Below are positions 1 to 62,990 of a stretch of 64,000 nucleotides of DNA, piece after piece. The position numbers and the translations under genes are program-made. Location: positions 4,094,381-4,158,380 of the forward strand of contig NC_079417.1 of NCBI RefSeq assembly GCF_026213295.1. The letters run 5' to 3'. The notes beneath the pieces were generated by a model. It ran no database searches. It saw only the letters and a list, made by a program, of their open reading frames with translations, and was not told the DNA's origin. This DNA comes from Gadus chalcogrammus (lineage: Eukaryota; Chordata; Actinopteri; Gadiformes; Gadidae). Position 1 is the first letter of the stretch, and each line of letters starts with the position of its first letter.

Positions 1-896
1 GCAGCTGGCTGACCGTTTCACAGAGGCAGAGATCCTCTTTTGACCGCAACGGCTATGGCTGCAGAGAAACCGCTGGCGACAATATCCATTTTCAGTGTGT
101 GTCGGTTTACCCATGTGGTGAGATGTCACTGAAAAAGTAGACTCGGTGTTATGAGAAGCCCATTATTTTCCTTGTTTACCAACCCACTTCTATAGGTGAA
201 GGAGAAGAATATCCATATATTGTGCTTGGATGGTGCAATGCTAAATTACCCCACAGAGAGGCGCTAAAGTTATTCTGTTAAACAGTATGATGAGTAAAGT
301 TGCGAGTTCTTCATCAATAATGTATTTGATCATAAAAAGGTGTGAATCGCTGTTTTATATGTGTAATTTATCTACAAGGGTAAAAAAACAGATAAAAATG
401 TATCTGTCATGACCATATTAGCTGAGGTCACCTGAAGTGCAATAATAAGACTCCAGTTCAGCAGATTATGAAAAGAGGCAGGCCTATACATATCATTTAG
501 AACAATGTCTATCAACACCACACATTCTAAACATCTTTGATATTTTTATTAACAGCCCAGCCCTCACAGAAGGTTGGGTTGTAAATGCTTTGCTCAAGCT
601 GGGCAGCTCATCGTAGTTGTTGAAGGATACAACAGAGGAAGGACAGACTGCATTATTTTTTGGCCTCCTACTCAAATTCTACCTGGTGCGGGGATCGGGG
701 GAGGAAATGACCTCACGATCTAGATGCCCGGCATTCCTTTGTAGCTCTACTCTGCATGCTGGTCATAGTTGGAGACAGAAGAGGCGGGAGGAATCTGAAC
801 TCAAGCACCCCTTCAGGTGCATCAGTCACCCGGCATCAGAGCACGTAAACACACAAACCCACACACAGAAACAGACACCGAGCACACACAAACACA

Positions 897-967
<71 letters not shown>

Positions 968-1081
968 GCACGCACACGCACACACACACTGACTTTCTCT
1001 CTCTCTACTTCTCTCACAATGTTGTTTCAACATATCCCTTAAGACCCTGTTTTTTTATGGCAGTGCTGTAGGCCTACACAT
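1..1081. other. Upstream flank of dapk1, no gene seen
   Basis: No open frame here resembles a known protein. The stretch is ordinary AT-leaning fish non-coding DNA. It ends in a (CA)n microsatellite at about 895-989 with CACG interruptions. The open frames across the CA tract are repeat translations (His-Thr or Val-Cys) and are not genes. Confidence 0.7.
895..989. repeat. (CA)n microsatellite
   Basis: Nearly pure CA from 901 to 962, with degenerate CA and CACG units on both sides. Confidence 0.95.
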
Positions 1082-1116
1082 TAGGGATATAACTTAATAG
1101 TGTAAGGAATCGACGT

Positions 1117-1154
<38 letters not shown>

Positions 1155-1568
1155 TATATATATATAATAGGAAAAAAGAACTCGAGAGGGCCTTTTGCCA
1201 GTTTTTCTTTGATACCGTTCTTGACCAGCAGATGGAGCCACAGTTCTTTATATTTGTAACTGTCAAAGTCAACTCAATACTGCTCAAAGCTAGGGTACCG
1301 ACTACTAGTAAATCAGTAATAATATGAAACTCAAAGTTAAGCTCCACTCCTCCATTAATGTATGTTTTCATTAGTTAATTTGTTACACAGAGTCAGTCCG
1401 TTAACCTGACACAAAAAGGCGCACTGACTATAACGCAGGTATAGGCTATCCCTCCACTTGCTGTCAAACCAGTTATACAGTTAAAGATGCCAGATGCTAC
1501 ACGCTACAGTACTATTATTCATACAATTATGGTGTGCACTTCCTTACACTATTCAAGTTATATCCCTA
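1082..1568. mobile_element. MITE with 28-29 bp terminal inverted repeats
   Basis: The left end at 1082-1109 begins TAGGGATATAACTT. The right end at 1540-1568 is its reverse complement with one extra base. Both ends carry TA at the boundary, consistent with a TA-targeting (Tc1/mariner-type) non-autonomous element, though the superfamily is inferred. The interior has no coding capacity and holds a (TA)n tract at about 1119-1168. Confidence 0.75.
1119..1168. repeat. (TA)n microsatellite inside a MITE
   Basis: Alternating TA, interrupted once by AA at about 1150. Confidence 0.9.
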
Positions 1569-2687
1569 ATTAACGGATGGGATGAAACACCTTAGCCCTA
1601 CTACTACAGACGTTGAAAGGGAGTGAAAAAAAAAAAAGGGAAAGCTATAGTGCCCCCTATGGCGAAACGAGTGGGCAGCCCTCCTTCTTCCAGCCCTCAG
1701 ATACTACAACGCAACACTCACGCATCAACACTACATTGTTTCAATACTGACGTTCACAGCAGCGTTTGGACGTGATTCTAAACAATTCCACGCTCCTCTA
1801 ACCCCACGGAATCACAGGCAACGTCGGGGCAGGACCAGGGCGAGACGGCTGGAAGCGATGTAAGAACAATTGATATACCATTCAGACGCTGATTGTTCAA
1901 CGTGTTTAACCTAATTACGTTTTTTGGAGACCGGTGTTACTACTACTACAGGAAGGCGCGTTGGGGGCGAAACAGATCTTTAATAGCCATACATGAGAGC
2001 GAGATCATTGGGATGAGGGGAAATAGGTAATGGGCATCGGGTTCTTCAGGGAAGAGACGTCTTATGACAGTATCGTTACAATGCAGTGGTTAAAACACCT
2101 GCTCGCTTCGTTGTAGATCGCATAGACTGGGGTCCAGGACCGAACCCATGGCGAGGAGGCTGTTTCCTTCCCTGGATGTAAGGGCAGTGTAGTGGTAGTG
2201 GAGGTGGTGGTGGTGGTGCCAGTACAGGCTACTCCTGTGTCTCCCTGGCTACGACACGCTTTACTTGCAGGTTTTATTAGCCTTCATAGATAGGGGGGAA
2301 ACCGCCAGGTTACAGCGAGCGATTGTTTCTATAAAGTCAGTGGACGCTGTCGTAGTTTATATTCAACATGGTTGGTTTTTAGCCTGTCCATTATTTGAGT
2401 CGTGACGTAGCCCGGGTGAAGGGACAGGTCGACTCGGCAGGGTGGTTGTGTTTTCCTTTGGGTGGGAAGTCAATCCGAGCAGCCGTCTCTTGCCGTGACA
2501 ACTTGATGACTTTACCGAGGCTCATGCTTTTGTCGGATGTTTCTTTGTTTTGTTTACCTATTTGGATCCGGAAGGCTTGAACATGGGGGCTCGCCGAGGT
2601 CGCTCCACAGGCTGACCGGGATGGTGCTGTGAAAGGGACGAAGGTGCTGTTTGCGAATTGTCTGGAGCAGGAAGAGCCGCCAACAAC
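1569..2687 (+). promoter_or_regulatory. Probable dapk1 promoter / 5' UTR region (not resolved)
   Basis: This is the stretch directly before the dapk1 start codon. It has more CpG than the DNA upstream and no simple repeat apart from an A run at about 1627 and a short TGG run at about 2202. Vertebrate DAPK1 genes usually have a non-coding first exon. A donor-like GTAAGA at about 1860 and acceptor-like AGs (for example at about 2670) could bound one, but no TATA box, initiator or convincing exon pair can be fixed from sequence alone. Placing the promoter here is inference from position. Confidence 0.35.
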
Positions 2688-52471
<49,784 letters not shown>

Positions 52472-54850
52472 GGCCAGCCGAGACGGACCCTGGCTCGAGA
52501 CCGCGTGGATTCAGAGCGGCGACCGTACCGAGAGGAGCTATGTACTGACACCCCCCCCCCCCCCCCCCCAGATAAAGTATTTCGGTTTTCCCGGTCCCCC
52601 GGCTGGAGTTTAGAGATCCGTCTTGATGAACACTAAGTGCAGTCTTTACCCAGAGACTACCTGCATCTCCCTCCTCCATCGCTGCGGGTCGTGCAGGCGG
52701 CCGGTAGAGTGGATGTCGTGTCGATGCCTCCCATGTGATGTAATGACCCCTGTTTTCCCAATATGAATGTGTCTAGAATCACTCGAGTGTTCCCAGAAGG
52801 AATCATTTGCTCAGCTGCTTAACTTCTTAATCTGTTGTGCTGCTTTTGTTTTTTTTTTGTTTTGTGTTTTACAATAAGCACACTCCCTCAAGACTTAAGA
52901 CTCTCTTTGTTGCAATCGGTCTAGTGTGTACACGTGATATCAGCCTTTTGGTTCACTGAGTTATTTAGTCGCGGTTGTCCTACAGTGTAGGTGATATTAA
53001 TTGCTGCTGTACTTGGTCCATTTCTGCCGACTCATTCCCACCCCTGTTCCAAACGGTCTGGACGACGATGGAGATTCAGATCGATGCCGAATGTTATGTA
53101 TCTATTTTTTTTTGTTGTTGTTTTTTTGGCTTGATTGGCTTTTAGCCCTTTTGCCCCCCTCCCCCCTCGCCCTACCCAAAGATAAGCACAATATCTCTGT
53201 TGAAAGGAAATAGTTGTACTCTTTAAACATCAGAGGAGCTGTGCCTTGTTCAAACTTTTAAAGAATACAAATCAATACATTCCCTCAAACCTGGTTCCTA
53301 GTGAGATTAACAAAGCAGTGCGCAATGTTGTTTAGATGCTGTTAAACGGAAAGAAACATTTGAAAAGAGTATCAAAAGGCAACTTTAACGGCGGCAAACA
53401 GGGTAGAGCGGTGCACACATACTTGATAGTTTAAGCGCGCATAAAGGGATTACAATGCACCAAACTTGCATCACCCTGTACCTTGATGAAATGTACATGA
53501 ATGGTGTTGAATTTTATTAATGAGGAGGTGAACCCTTTACAGCCAAAACCACCTGTTGAGTGGACCTGTGCATGTGTATATTTTCCTTGTCTTGATTGGT
53601 AAGAACTATAGAGGGTCAAATGTACTAGAACACAGCTTCTAGGGAATAAGTTGTGTTGTTCCCATGTATACATAAGGCCTGGCTTTAACTTCCCCCTTTG
53701 GGTTTCGGTGTGGTCTGACTTTTCCAATAATAGAGAATAATGTATTTGGTACAGCCCAAAAGCGCCACCATTTTACATACCCTGGAAGTAAAATCTAACT
53801 CTTTCTGACCCGCACTGACAATTGGACTTTGACTCCAATTTTCAACTTTTTTCTACCCCATGTCTAAGGAAATCCTTTTTGTTACATGTCGAAAATAGTG
53901 TTGCACACGTGGTACAGAAACAGGAGGTGTATAGGTTTTTGAGATTTAACATGGAGGTTTTGGACATAATGGCACTTGTTTTGTGTGTGCCTTCCTTGCC
54001 AGCATCCACAGTATTCCCCCTCTTTGCCCAAGAACGTAAATCTGATGCTTCACATGCTACTGTTGGGGCTCCCTGACGATTTCCAATATATCCAGTGTAC
54101 TTATTGGTACATTGTAAATACCTAAGACCTATGTGTTGCTTCTGTTTCTCATGCCCACTTTTTTATTTTTTGTATATATATATATATATCTATATATGTA
54201 TACAGTATATATAATATTCCAAGCGGTCTGTCCAAATCGGTTGTTTGTAAAGAGGCAACATGAATGTACTGCAAGTGTTTTTGTTGTGAGTAAAAAATAT
54301 TGCATTAAAATGAAATCTTCACTCAATTCCACTCTGAACTAGTATATACACGTACGATCTGTTGAACGGAAATGTCCCGTTAGGTTTAGACATGGAAACC
54401 TATCATTTACCTGAGGCTGGGTTGTATCTGTCATAGTGTTGCCAACTGTTGTGTGCCTATACAAGCCTTGTTTCTCAATCTGAAAGGAGAAAGGTTTTCC
54501 TTTTTCCTGCTTCAAAAAAAACTTTGTAAAGGTTGTGTCTGAATGATACTGATGCGTGGTGTGTCTTCTCTACATTTCTCTCCCTCAAAGTCGGAGCGAG
54601 AGAAGAAAAGAAAAATGGGAATTGTAGGCCGACTTATTTACCTGAGTCTTTGAGGTACATAGACCGATGAGCCAGAGTTTCGAGAAAGAGACAAGAGATA
54701 GCCTTGGCTATATCCTGTAAGCCTCCAGTAGATTGAATCATAGTCTTTTGTTACATTTATTCAGCATGTTTTCAACTGCAACATTCATAGTACTTCTGAC
54801 ACTTAACAGTGTTGCACATTTTTATAATAAATTCTTTACCCGATTTGCAT
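52472..54850 (+). other. dapk1: dapk1 3' UTR (end inferred)
   Basis: GC content falls sharply after the stop codon. A C homopolymer is at 52551-52569. Candidate poly(A) signals are ATTAAA at 54304-54309 and AATAAA at 54826-54831. An AT microsatellite lies at about 54170-54215. No other gene is visible. Confidence 0.65.
54826..54831 (+). terminator. dapk1: Candidate poly(A) signal of dapk1
   Basis: Canonical AATAAA in an AT-rich context about 2.35 kb after the stop codon. An alternative ATTAAA is at 54304-54309. Confidence 0.45.
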
Positions 54851-56034
54851 TGGTTTTATTGCCTCAATTACAGCTCTTCATGTTAAATAATTTGCCACAA
54901 AGCAACTGTATATTTTATGCAACTTTGTTTTTTAGAATGCTTTCTTGTAAGTTATTTCATAAGAATAATTTCCAAGTAGCTGCACTTTCGTAGTTGTGTG
55001 AAAAAAAAAATTTGCTGTTAAATGTGAGTGGTAGAAAAACATAGTCAACGTTAGCATTTAACGACTTCAACACTAAGAATATTAAACATAAAAATGTGAT
55101 GAAAAAACGGTACCACCAAGGTGGTCCGACATCATCCCACAACATAAAATGTTCTTATTTGTACGCCTAATAGAAACTATTGGCAGAAAGCAAATGACTG
55201 GCATACTCAGCAATTGACCACCTGCGACAACATACCCGTTTCACAGGATGTCCTAGGCCTAGGGGAACTTCCTGTCATGGACCCTTAATGCAGTTGGTCA
55301 ATGGCAGGGGGAAGTGACTTGCAGTCATTCTTTCCTCATGTGAAAAGGAGATAGTTGCAGTAATGGCTGCACTGATAGTGCACTTATGTAAATGACATGT
55401 TGCTGAGTCGGATGATGTAACGGGTTAAATGTCTATATTTGACGTAATTTGCCTCCTGCCTCGCCGTTGAGTCCTGGGCCGCAATATCCCCCCCCCCAGC
55501 CCCGGTGTGTGAAGTCCCTCTGTAAGAACCAGAGACTGTAGTATTAGGACTGGATCAACACCGAAAACCCCTGTTCTGTCGTGGGCGGAACAAAATCACT
55601 GCCCCTTGACATGCTGTTACTGCTGACTGTTTCCTAATTTAGCCCACTTTTTTTTTTTCAGAAGAAGGCCTTAGTCTGGGCTCAACAATACCACAGAACA
55701 TTAATTCCCCTTAATATTAATACAAAACTAGTAACGTTTAACTAGCCGGTTGGTTCGTGAATGCGAAAGGAGTTCTACACCTGCTGCTTTAATGACCTCT
55801 CAAGGATGACACTGGTTCCTGCACTAAAATATTTGAGGAAACATAACCAAAACTAACGACGCCTACTTTAATAGCAGTATCTAGTGTCTTTTGTTTTCTT
55901 ACTTTTTCTAAGAAACACGAAAAATATGTATTTGCCCAATCTTAATGAAGCTAGTCCTTGAAATCCTGTCATGAGGAAATTATCTACTATTATTATCTAC
56001 TATTTACTATCTAATCATTGAATGTTCTAGGAAG

Positions 56035-56103
<69 letters not shown>

Positions 56104-56216
56104 TGTGGGTGTGTGGGTGTGTGGGTGTGGGTGTTTGGGAGAGAAAAAAATCAAACACTGTTCATCCTTTTGTATGACATGGCATTTTTTTAGGAAGTAG
56201 CCAAGCATCCAAGACC
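54851..56216. other. Intergenic region between dapk1 and ctsl
   Basis: No gene. Contains a (TG)n tract at 56038-56137, otherwise unremarkable. Confidence 0.8.
56038..56137. repeat. (TG)n tract ending in GGGTGT units
   Basis: Pure TG to about 56098, then GTGTGGGT units. It ends about 80 bp upstream of the ctsl promoter elements. Confidence 0.96.
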
Positions 56217-56370
56217 GTCACGTGCTGTCACGGGATCACATGATGATGACGTCATATGTATGGGCGGAGTTTCAATGGAAAAAACACCTCACAGGACCAA
56301 TCAGAAGACACCGTATGAGCTGCTCCAGCGTCGCTCCTGCATTTATAAACTTTGTGCACCTTTGTACTCC
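56217..56370 (+). promoter_or_regulatory. ctsl: ctsl promoter: CLEAR-type E-boxes, CRE, GC box, CCAAT box, TATA box
   Basis: In order: GTCACGTG at 56217-56224 (matches the CLEAR core bound by TFEB/TFE3), TCACATGA at 56236-56243 (MiT/TFE M-box type), the full palindromic CRE TGACGTCA at 56247-56254, GGGCGG at 56262-56267, CCAAT in ACCAATCAG at 56297-56301 (NF-Y type) and TTTATAAA at about 56342-56349. A start site about 30 bp after the TATA box is expected near 56373. Factor binding is inferred from motifs. Confidence 0.75.
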
Positions 56371-56403
56371 AAGCTGTCTTCTCTAACAACATCTAAGACT
56401 ACA
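56371..56403 (+). other. ctsl: ctsl non-coding exon 1 (inferred)
   Basis: Short segment between the expected start site and a strong donor, GTAAGT, at 56404. Cathepsin L genes commonly have a non-coding first exon. The 5' end is approximate. Confidence 0.55.
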
Positions 56404-57244
56404 GTAAGTTTACGCTGTCAGGATAACCGAAGGTTTTTAAAGCTTCTCATTTACATTGCAATATTTTATTTTCATAAGAAATTCGTACAAAGTATAATGG
56501 AAAAATTCCGTGTTTGGGGAGTTGTTTTTTTTGGATCCTAAAAGGCCCGACTGAACACGGGACTTCTGATTGCCATTTCGATCCAGACGTGTCAAATTCC
56601 ACATTGCTTTAGTAGTGTATTGCTTGCAGATTATCATTTTACTACGGTGTCTCGGTGAATCCTTGTAGCCCTCCTGTTTTTTTGTTTTTGTTTTTTTCCA
56701 TCCAGAATTCGTTTGATAAATCAAGCAGATCTTTCATGGGTACCCGTTTCAAATATAAACAACACCGTGTCCATCGTCCGAACAGCTCAAATCAATAACA
56801 AATGTACTTTTCCGTGCACTGGCTGCGGTCGGGTCCTGGTTTTGTTGTCCTCTGGTCTTAAAGGCTGCGCCACCGCCCGGATCCCGTGACTCGGCTCACA
56901 CAAAGCGCTGTGTTTTTTTTTGGGACTTCAAGATTTCGTTTCTGTAATCCGTTTTCTCCTCAGACGAGAATCGAGCACATTGCGTCTTCTCTCCATAGCC
57001 GTGGCTATTTCAGCTCTACTCGGTAAACAAGTCGATCTTGCAGGCCCATGTCCTTGTTTTGTAAAGAGGGAATGTTGTATCTGCAATCTGGGAGCTATGG
57101 ATCTGGACTAGCTTGTTGATCGTGGATGTCTTTCAGCGTTCAGTCGATGGATTTGTGTAACCATGACCATCGTTCCTGATTTGTATATGCTAATTTGATT
57201 ATATTTAACCTAACTTGTTTTTCTCCCCTTTCGTTTCCCACTAG
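56404..57244 (+). other. ctsl: ctsl intron 1 (inferred)
   Basis: Between the non-coding exon and the first coding exon. No repeat or motif recognised. Confidence 0.55.
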
Positions 57245-57249
57245 ACGCC

Positions 57250-60254
<3,005 letters not shown>

Positions 60255-60620
60255 CTGCCACAGCGTTTCAGTGGTGATGAACCTAGCATTTTGAAATGGT
60301 ACTTGCTGGAGATGGCCATTCAACAAAAAAAATTAAGTGTTTTTAAATCAAGCTTAAAGAAGGCAGGAATAACTTTGTCAGCTTAATACACTGTCATGTA
60401 TCTGCATGTTTTACGGAGAAACGATGGTTTTAGGGAATGCCATTTTATAATGGCTTGATTTTATGCCACTTTATTCATTCATGAGTCTTTGTAAATATGT
60501 TTGCCTACTTTCTAGGCATTTTCTTAACCCCTTACCTTGTCCGTTCCATAAATGTTCAATTCTCTTTTTTTTTTATTACTTTTGCTGTGATCAATTAAAT
60601 TTGTGGAACTGTGGTTTGAC
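60255..60620 (+). other. ctsl: ctsl 3' UTR (end inferred)
   Basis: AT-rich, with a candidate poly(A) signal ATTAAA at 60594-60599. Confidence 0.55.
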
Positions 60621-61569
60621 TCTGGTTTTCCTTCATTCTATTCCAATAAGATTTTCCCTCTGATTGCAATGTCTTTCAAATCAAATGCAGGTCATGACTT
60701 TGACCAAGACCCATTATCTGAGTGTACTCTGGGTACGATTGCCAGTTACCTTCTGCTGCCAGTTATCTCGCGTGCCTGTATTCTTCATATTCATCGTGTG
60801 CTGGCAAGACATGAGTCATGCTTTTCCTTGTGCTAGGGAGCCCTGAGGATTATATAAAACTTGTATTTAAAAAAAAAAAAAAAAATCCTTGTATTATAAA
60901 ATGTGTAGTGACTCAACTTGGCCTTTGTGTACACAAACTGACAAAAGTACACCATGTGCTAATCGAGCAGCCATTGGTGGTTTAAGATTCCAGTTCTATT
61001 TTAGTAGTGTAAGTTTGTATTGGAGTCCTGCTTGAATCCCATAAAAAACCGGGGGCTGAGTGACCCCATTCATTAGCCCATTCAACCCACATCACATAAG
61101 TTACCACTAGGGGTACATCTCTTGCCCCCTAAAAACATTGACTAACTTTCTACAGTATGTTAAACATTTTTGGTTCATATTGTATTGACTGGCGTAGAAT
61201 TCAAACAATTGAAACGGTCTTTATTCATTTGAAAACGGCTCACAATTACCATTCCAAAGAGAGGCCAAATAAATGATTGAGTCGACCATGACTTTTTAAC
61301 TGAAGCGTGCATAAACAATTTCTCTCGGCGCTAAGAAATGAGTCCACCATTTGTCTGCGGTGGCCGTTAATTCCAGAGAACGAGAACACTTCCTCTTGCT
61401 GTTTTGTTTGTTCTCTCGCACTTCTCCTGCAGAACACGTTTCCTGGTGCATGATTGATTAGTGTGAATGACTCCCAAGGGAATATATCACATTAGGGTAT
61501 AAATATAAGTAAAAGTGAGTATGCATCGTGATTTGCCTCTATTTGAAATGTCTCCTTCACATATTTCTG
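60621..61569. other. Intergenic region between the convergent ctsl and fbp1 genes
   Basis: Contains a poly(A) run at 60869-60885. No gene or recognised element. Reverse-strand AATAAA (TTTATT at 61220-61225) could serve a longer fbp1 3' UTR. Confidence 0.7.
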
Positions 61570-61575
61570 TTTATT
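61570..61575 (-). terminator. fbp1: Candidate poly(A) signal of fbp1
   Basis: AATAAA on the minus strand about 110 nt after the fbp1 stop codon. Confidence 0.45.
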
Positions 61576-61682
61576 CATGACAAATAAGCAACTAACTATG
61601 ACTTCCCCCTTTTTTCTGAATGATAGAATTGGATCGACAAAAAGTATGACGTTTATGAAACAAGGCCAAATGTTTACTGGTG

Positions 61683-61859
61683 CTACTTGACAAACGACAA
61701 GTACTCTGCAACATCGGCGGGGGAGCCCACCACGAACGGCACCCGTTGGTGCAGGCTCTCCGGCTGGACGTCCAGGATCCTCTGGGTCCCGGTGGTGGCC
61801 AGGCCCCCGGCCTGCTCGATCAGGAACGCGATTGGGTTGCACTCGTACAGGAGCCGCAG
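61683..61859 (-). CDS. fbp1: Fructose-1,6-bisphosphatase, last coding exon (partial gene)
   Basis: Hydrolyses fructose 1,6-bisphosphate in gluconeogenesis, in the cytosol as a tetramer. The minus strand reads [19 protein letters not shown], then [20 protein letters not shown] and [11 protein letters not shown], and ends in TAG (CTA at 61683-61685). LYECNP carries the metal-binding glutamate (E280 in mammalian numbering), and GGLATTG and HQRVP are conserved in FBPases. The acceptor AG lies directly before the first codon (61860-61861). 58 residues, phase 0. Earlier exons lie beyond position 64000. Sequence alone does not separate fbp1a, fbp1b and fbp2. Confidence 0.92.
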   Translation of the reverse strand: MRLLYECNPIAFLIEQAGGLATTGTQRILDVQPESLHQRVPFVVGSPADVAEYLSFVK

Positions 61860-62031
61860 CTATTGGTCGGAGAGGTTCATAATGAAGGTTATGCATGCAA
61901 TGGATAAGTGCATTGTTGTTGTTACCTATGGCTTAGGGCAGTGAACCCCAATTAGCGGCCCGCGGGCCAGATCCGGCCCGCAAGAGCAAAATGTCCGGCC
62001 CGCGCAGACCCACATGTCACATGTCATCTCC

Positions 62032-62072
62032 AAAAAAAAAAAAAAAAAATTTTTTTTTTTTTTTTTTTTTTT
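62032..62072. repeat. A18-T23 palindromic homopolymer pair
   Basis: Eighteen A directly followed by twenty-three T inside the hAT element. Confidence 0.9.
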
Positions 62073-62216
62073 ATTTGCGCGGTCTGCTATATTTTCCCCT
62101 CAGCCCACACCATCCACTTGACCGTTGACGTTACTGCGTGCTGACGTAATAACGTGCTTCGTGCGTCACTTTCCCGCTATCCAAAAATCAACGGATTGAA
62201 AATTGATGAAAGAAAC

Positions 62217-62990
62217 ATGTCATTTGCCATGAAAAGGAAGGTCAACCAGGAGAACCGCCAGTTTAAAACTGAATGGACCGATGAGTATTGCTTTTCTTTA
62301 CCGGACCATGCCAACGCAAAGCCGACATGCTTAATATGCAAGCAGAGGGTGGCTGTCATTAAATCGGACAACCTGACACAAACTGTTTGCATGCTGCCAG
62401 CTTTAATGGAAGTTTCCCAGAAAAATCTGAGCAACGCAAACCAAAGATTGCAAGCATGTTGACATCATACAAGCGGTCAGTTTTAACCATATGCAAAACG
62501 GCATCGGCACAAGAGAGCGCAACAGCTGCTTCATTGCATGTTTTCTGGATGCTTGATAAAGCTAAGAAGCCCTTTGCTGATGCAGAGTTCATTAAACAAT
62601 GTGCAATTCACATGGCTGGTGAAATCTTAAATCAAGAGGAAAAAATCTAAACAAAAGTTGTGGAGCTATGAAAGCAGGTGCCGAGGAAATGTCAGCTGAA
62701 CACAAAGATCTGTTGCTGCACAACGATGTTCGCTGGCTGAGTAAAGGCCGTGTGTTGGAGAGGGTGTGCGACCTGCGTGATGAACGTGTGTCATTTTTAT
62801 CCAGCCTGCAGAGCCCAAAAGCCCGCGAATTTCTGGCGGGCTGACGCCAAGGTGTTGGCAGATGTTAATTTTTTGTGACATCATGTCTCATCTGAATCAC
62901 CTTAACCTGCAGCTACAAGGCAAGAACCACACTGTTGCTGACATGTACGAAGCGATTGAAGCCCTCCAGTCGAAGCTGGATGCTATTTAA
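62217..62990 (+). pseudogene. hAT transposase pseudogene (BED-finger type, GTF2IRD2/ZBED-like)
   Basis: Pieces can be read in order: an N-terminal MKRKVNQENRQFKTEW, half a BED zinc finger (CLICKQRVAV), a frame change near 62385, FPEKSEQRKPKIASM and WMLDKAKKPFADAEF with a stop at 62650, then DLLLHNDVRWLSKGRVLERV and LNHLNLQLQGKNHTVAD. The histidine half of the BED finger, most of the catalytic core and the C-terminal dimerisation domain are absent. No activity is possible. Confidence 0.85.

Noticed and set aside
617..1042. 141-codon frame upstream of dapk1
   Set aside because: Half of it is a His-Thr translation of the CA repeat, and the rest has no similarity.
60463..60846. Small hydrophobic frames after ctsl
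   Set aside because: AT-rich 3' UTR and intergenic sequence, with no conserved motif.
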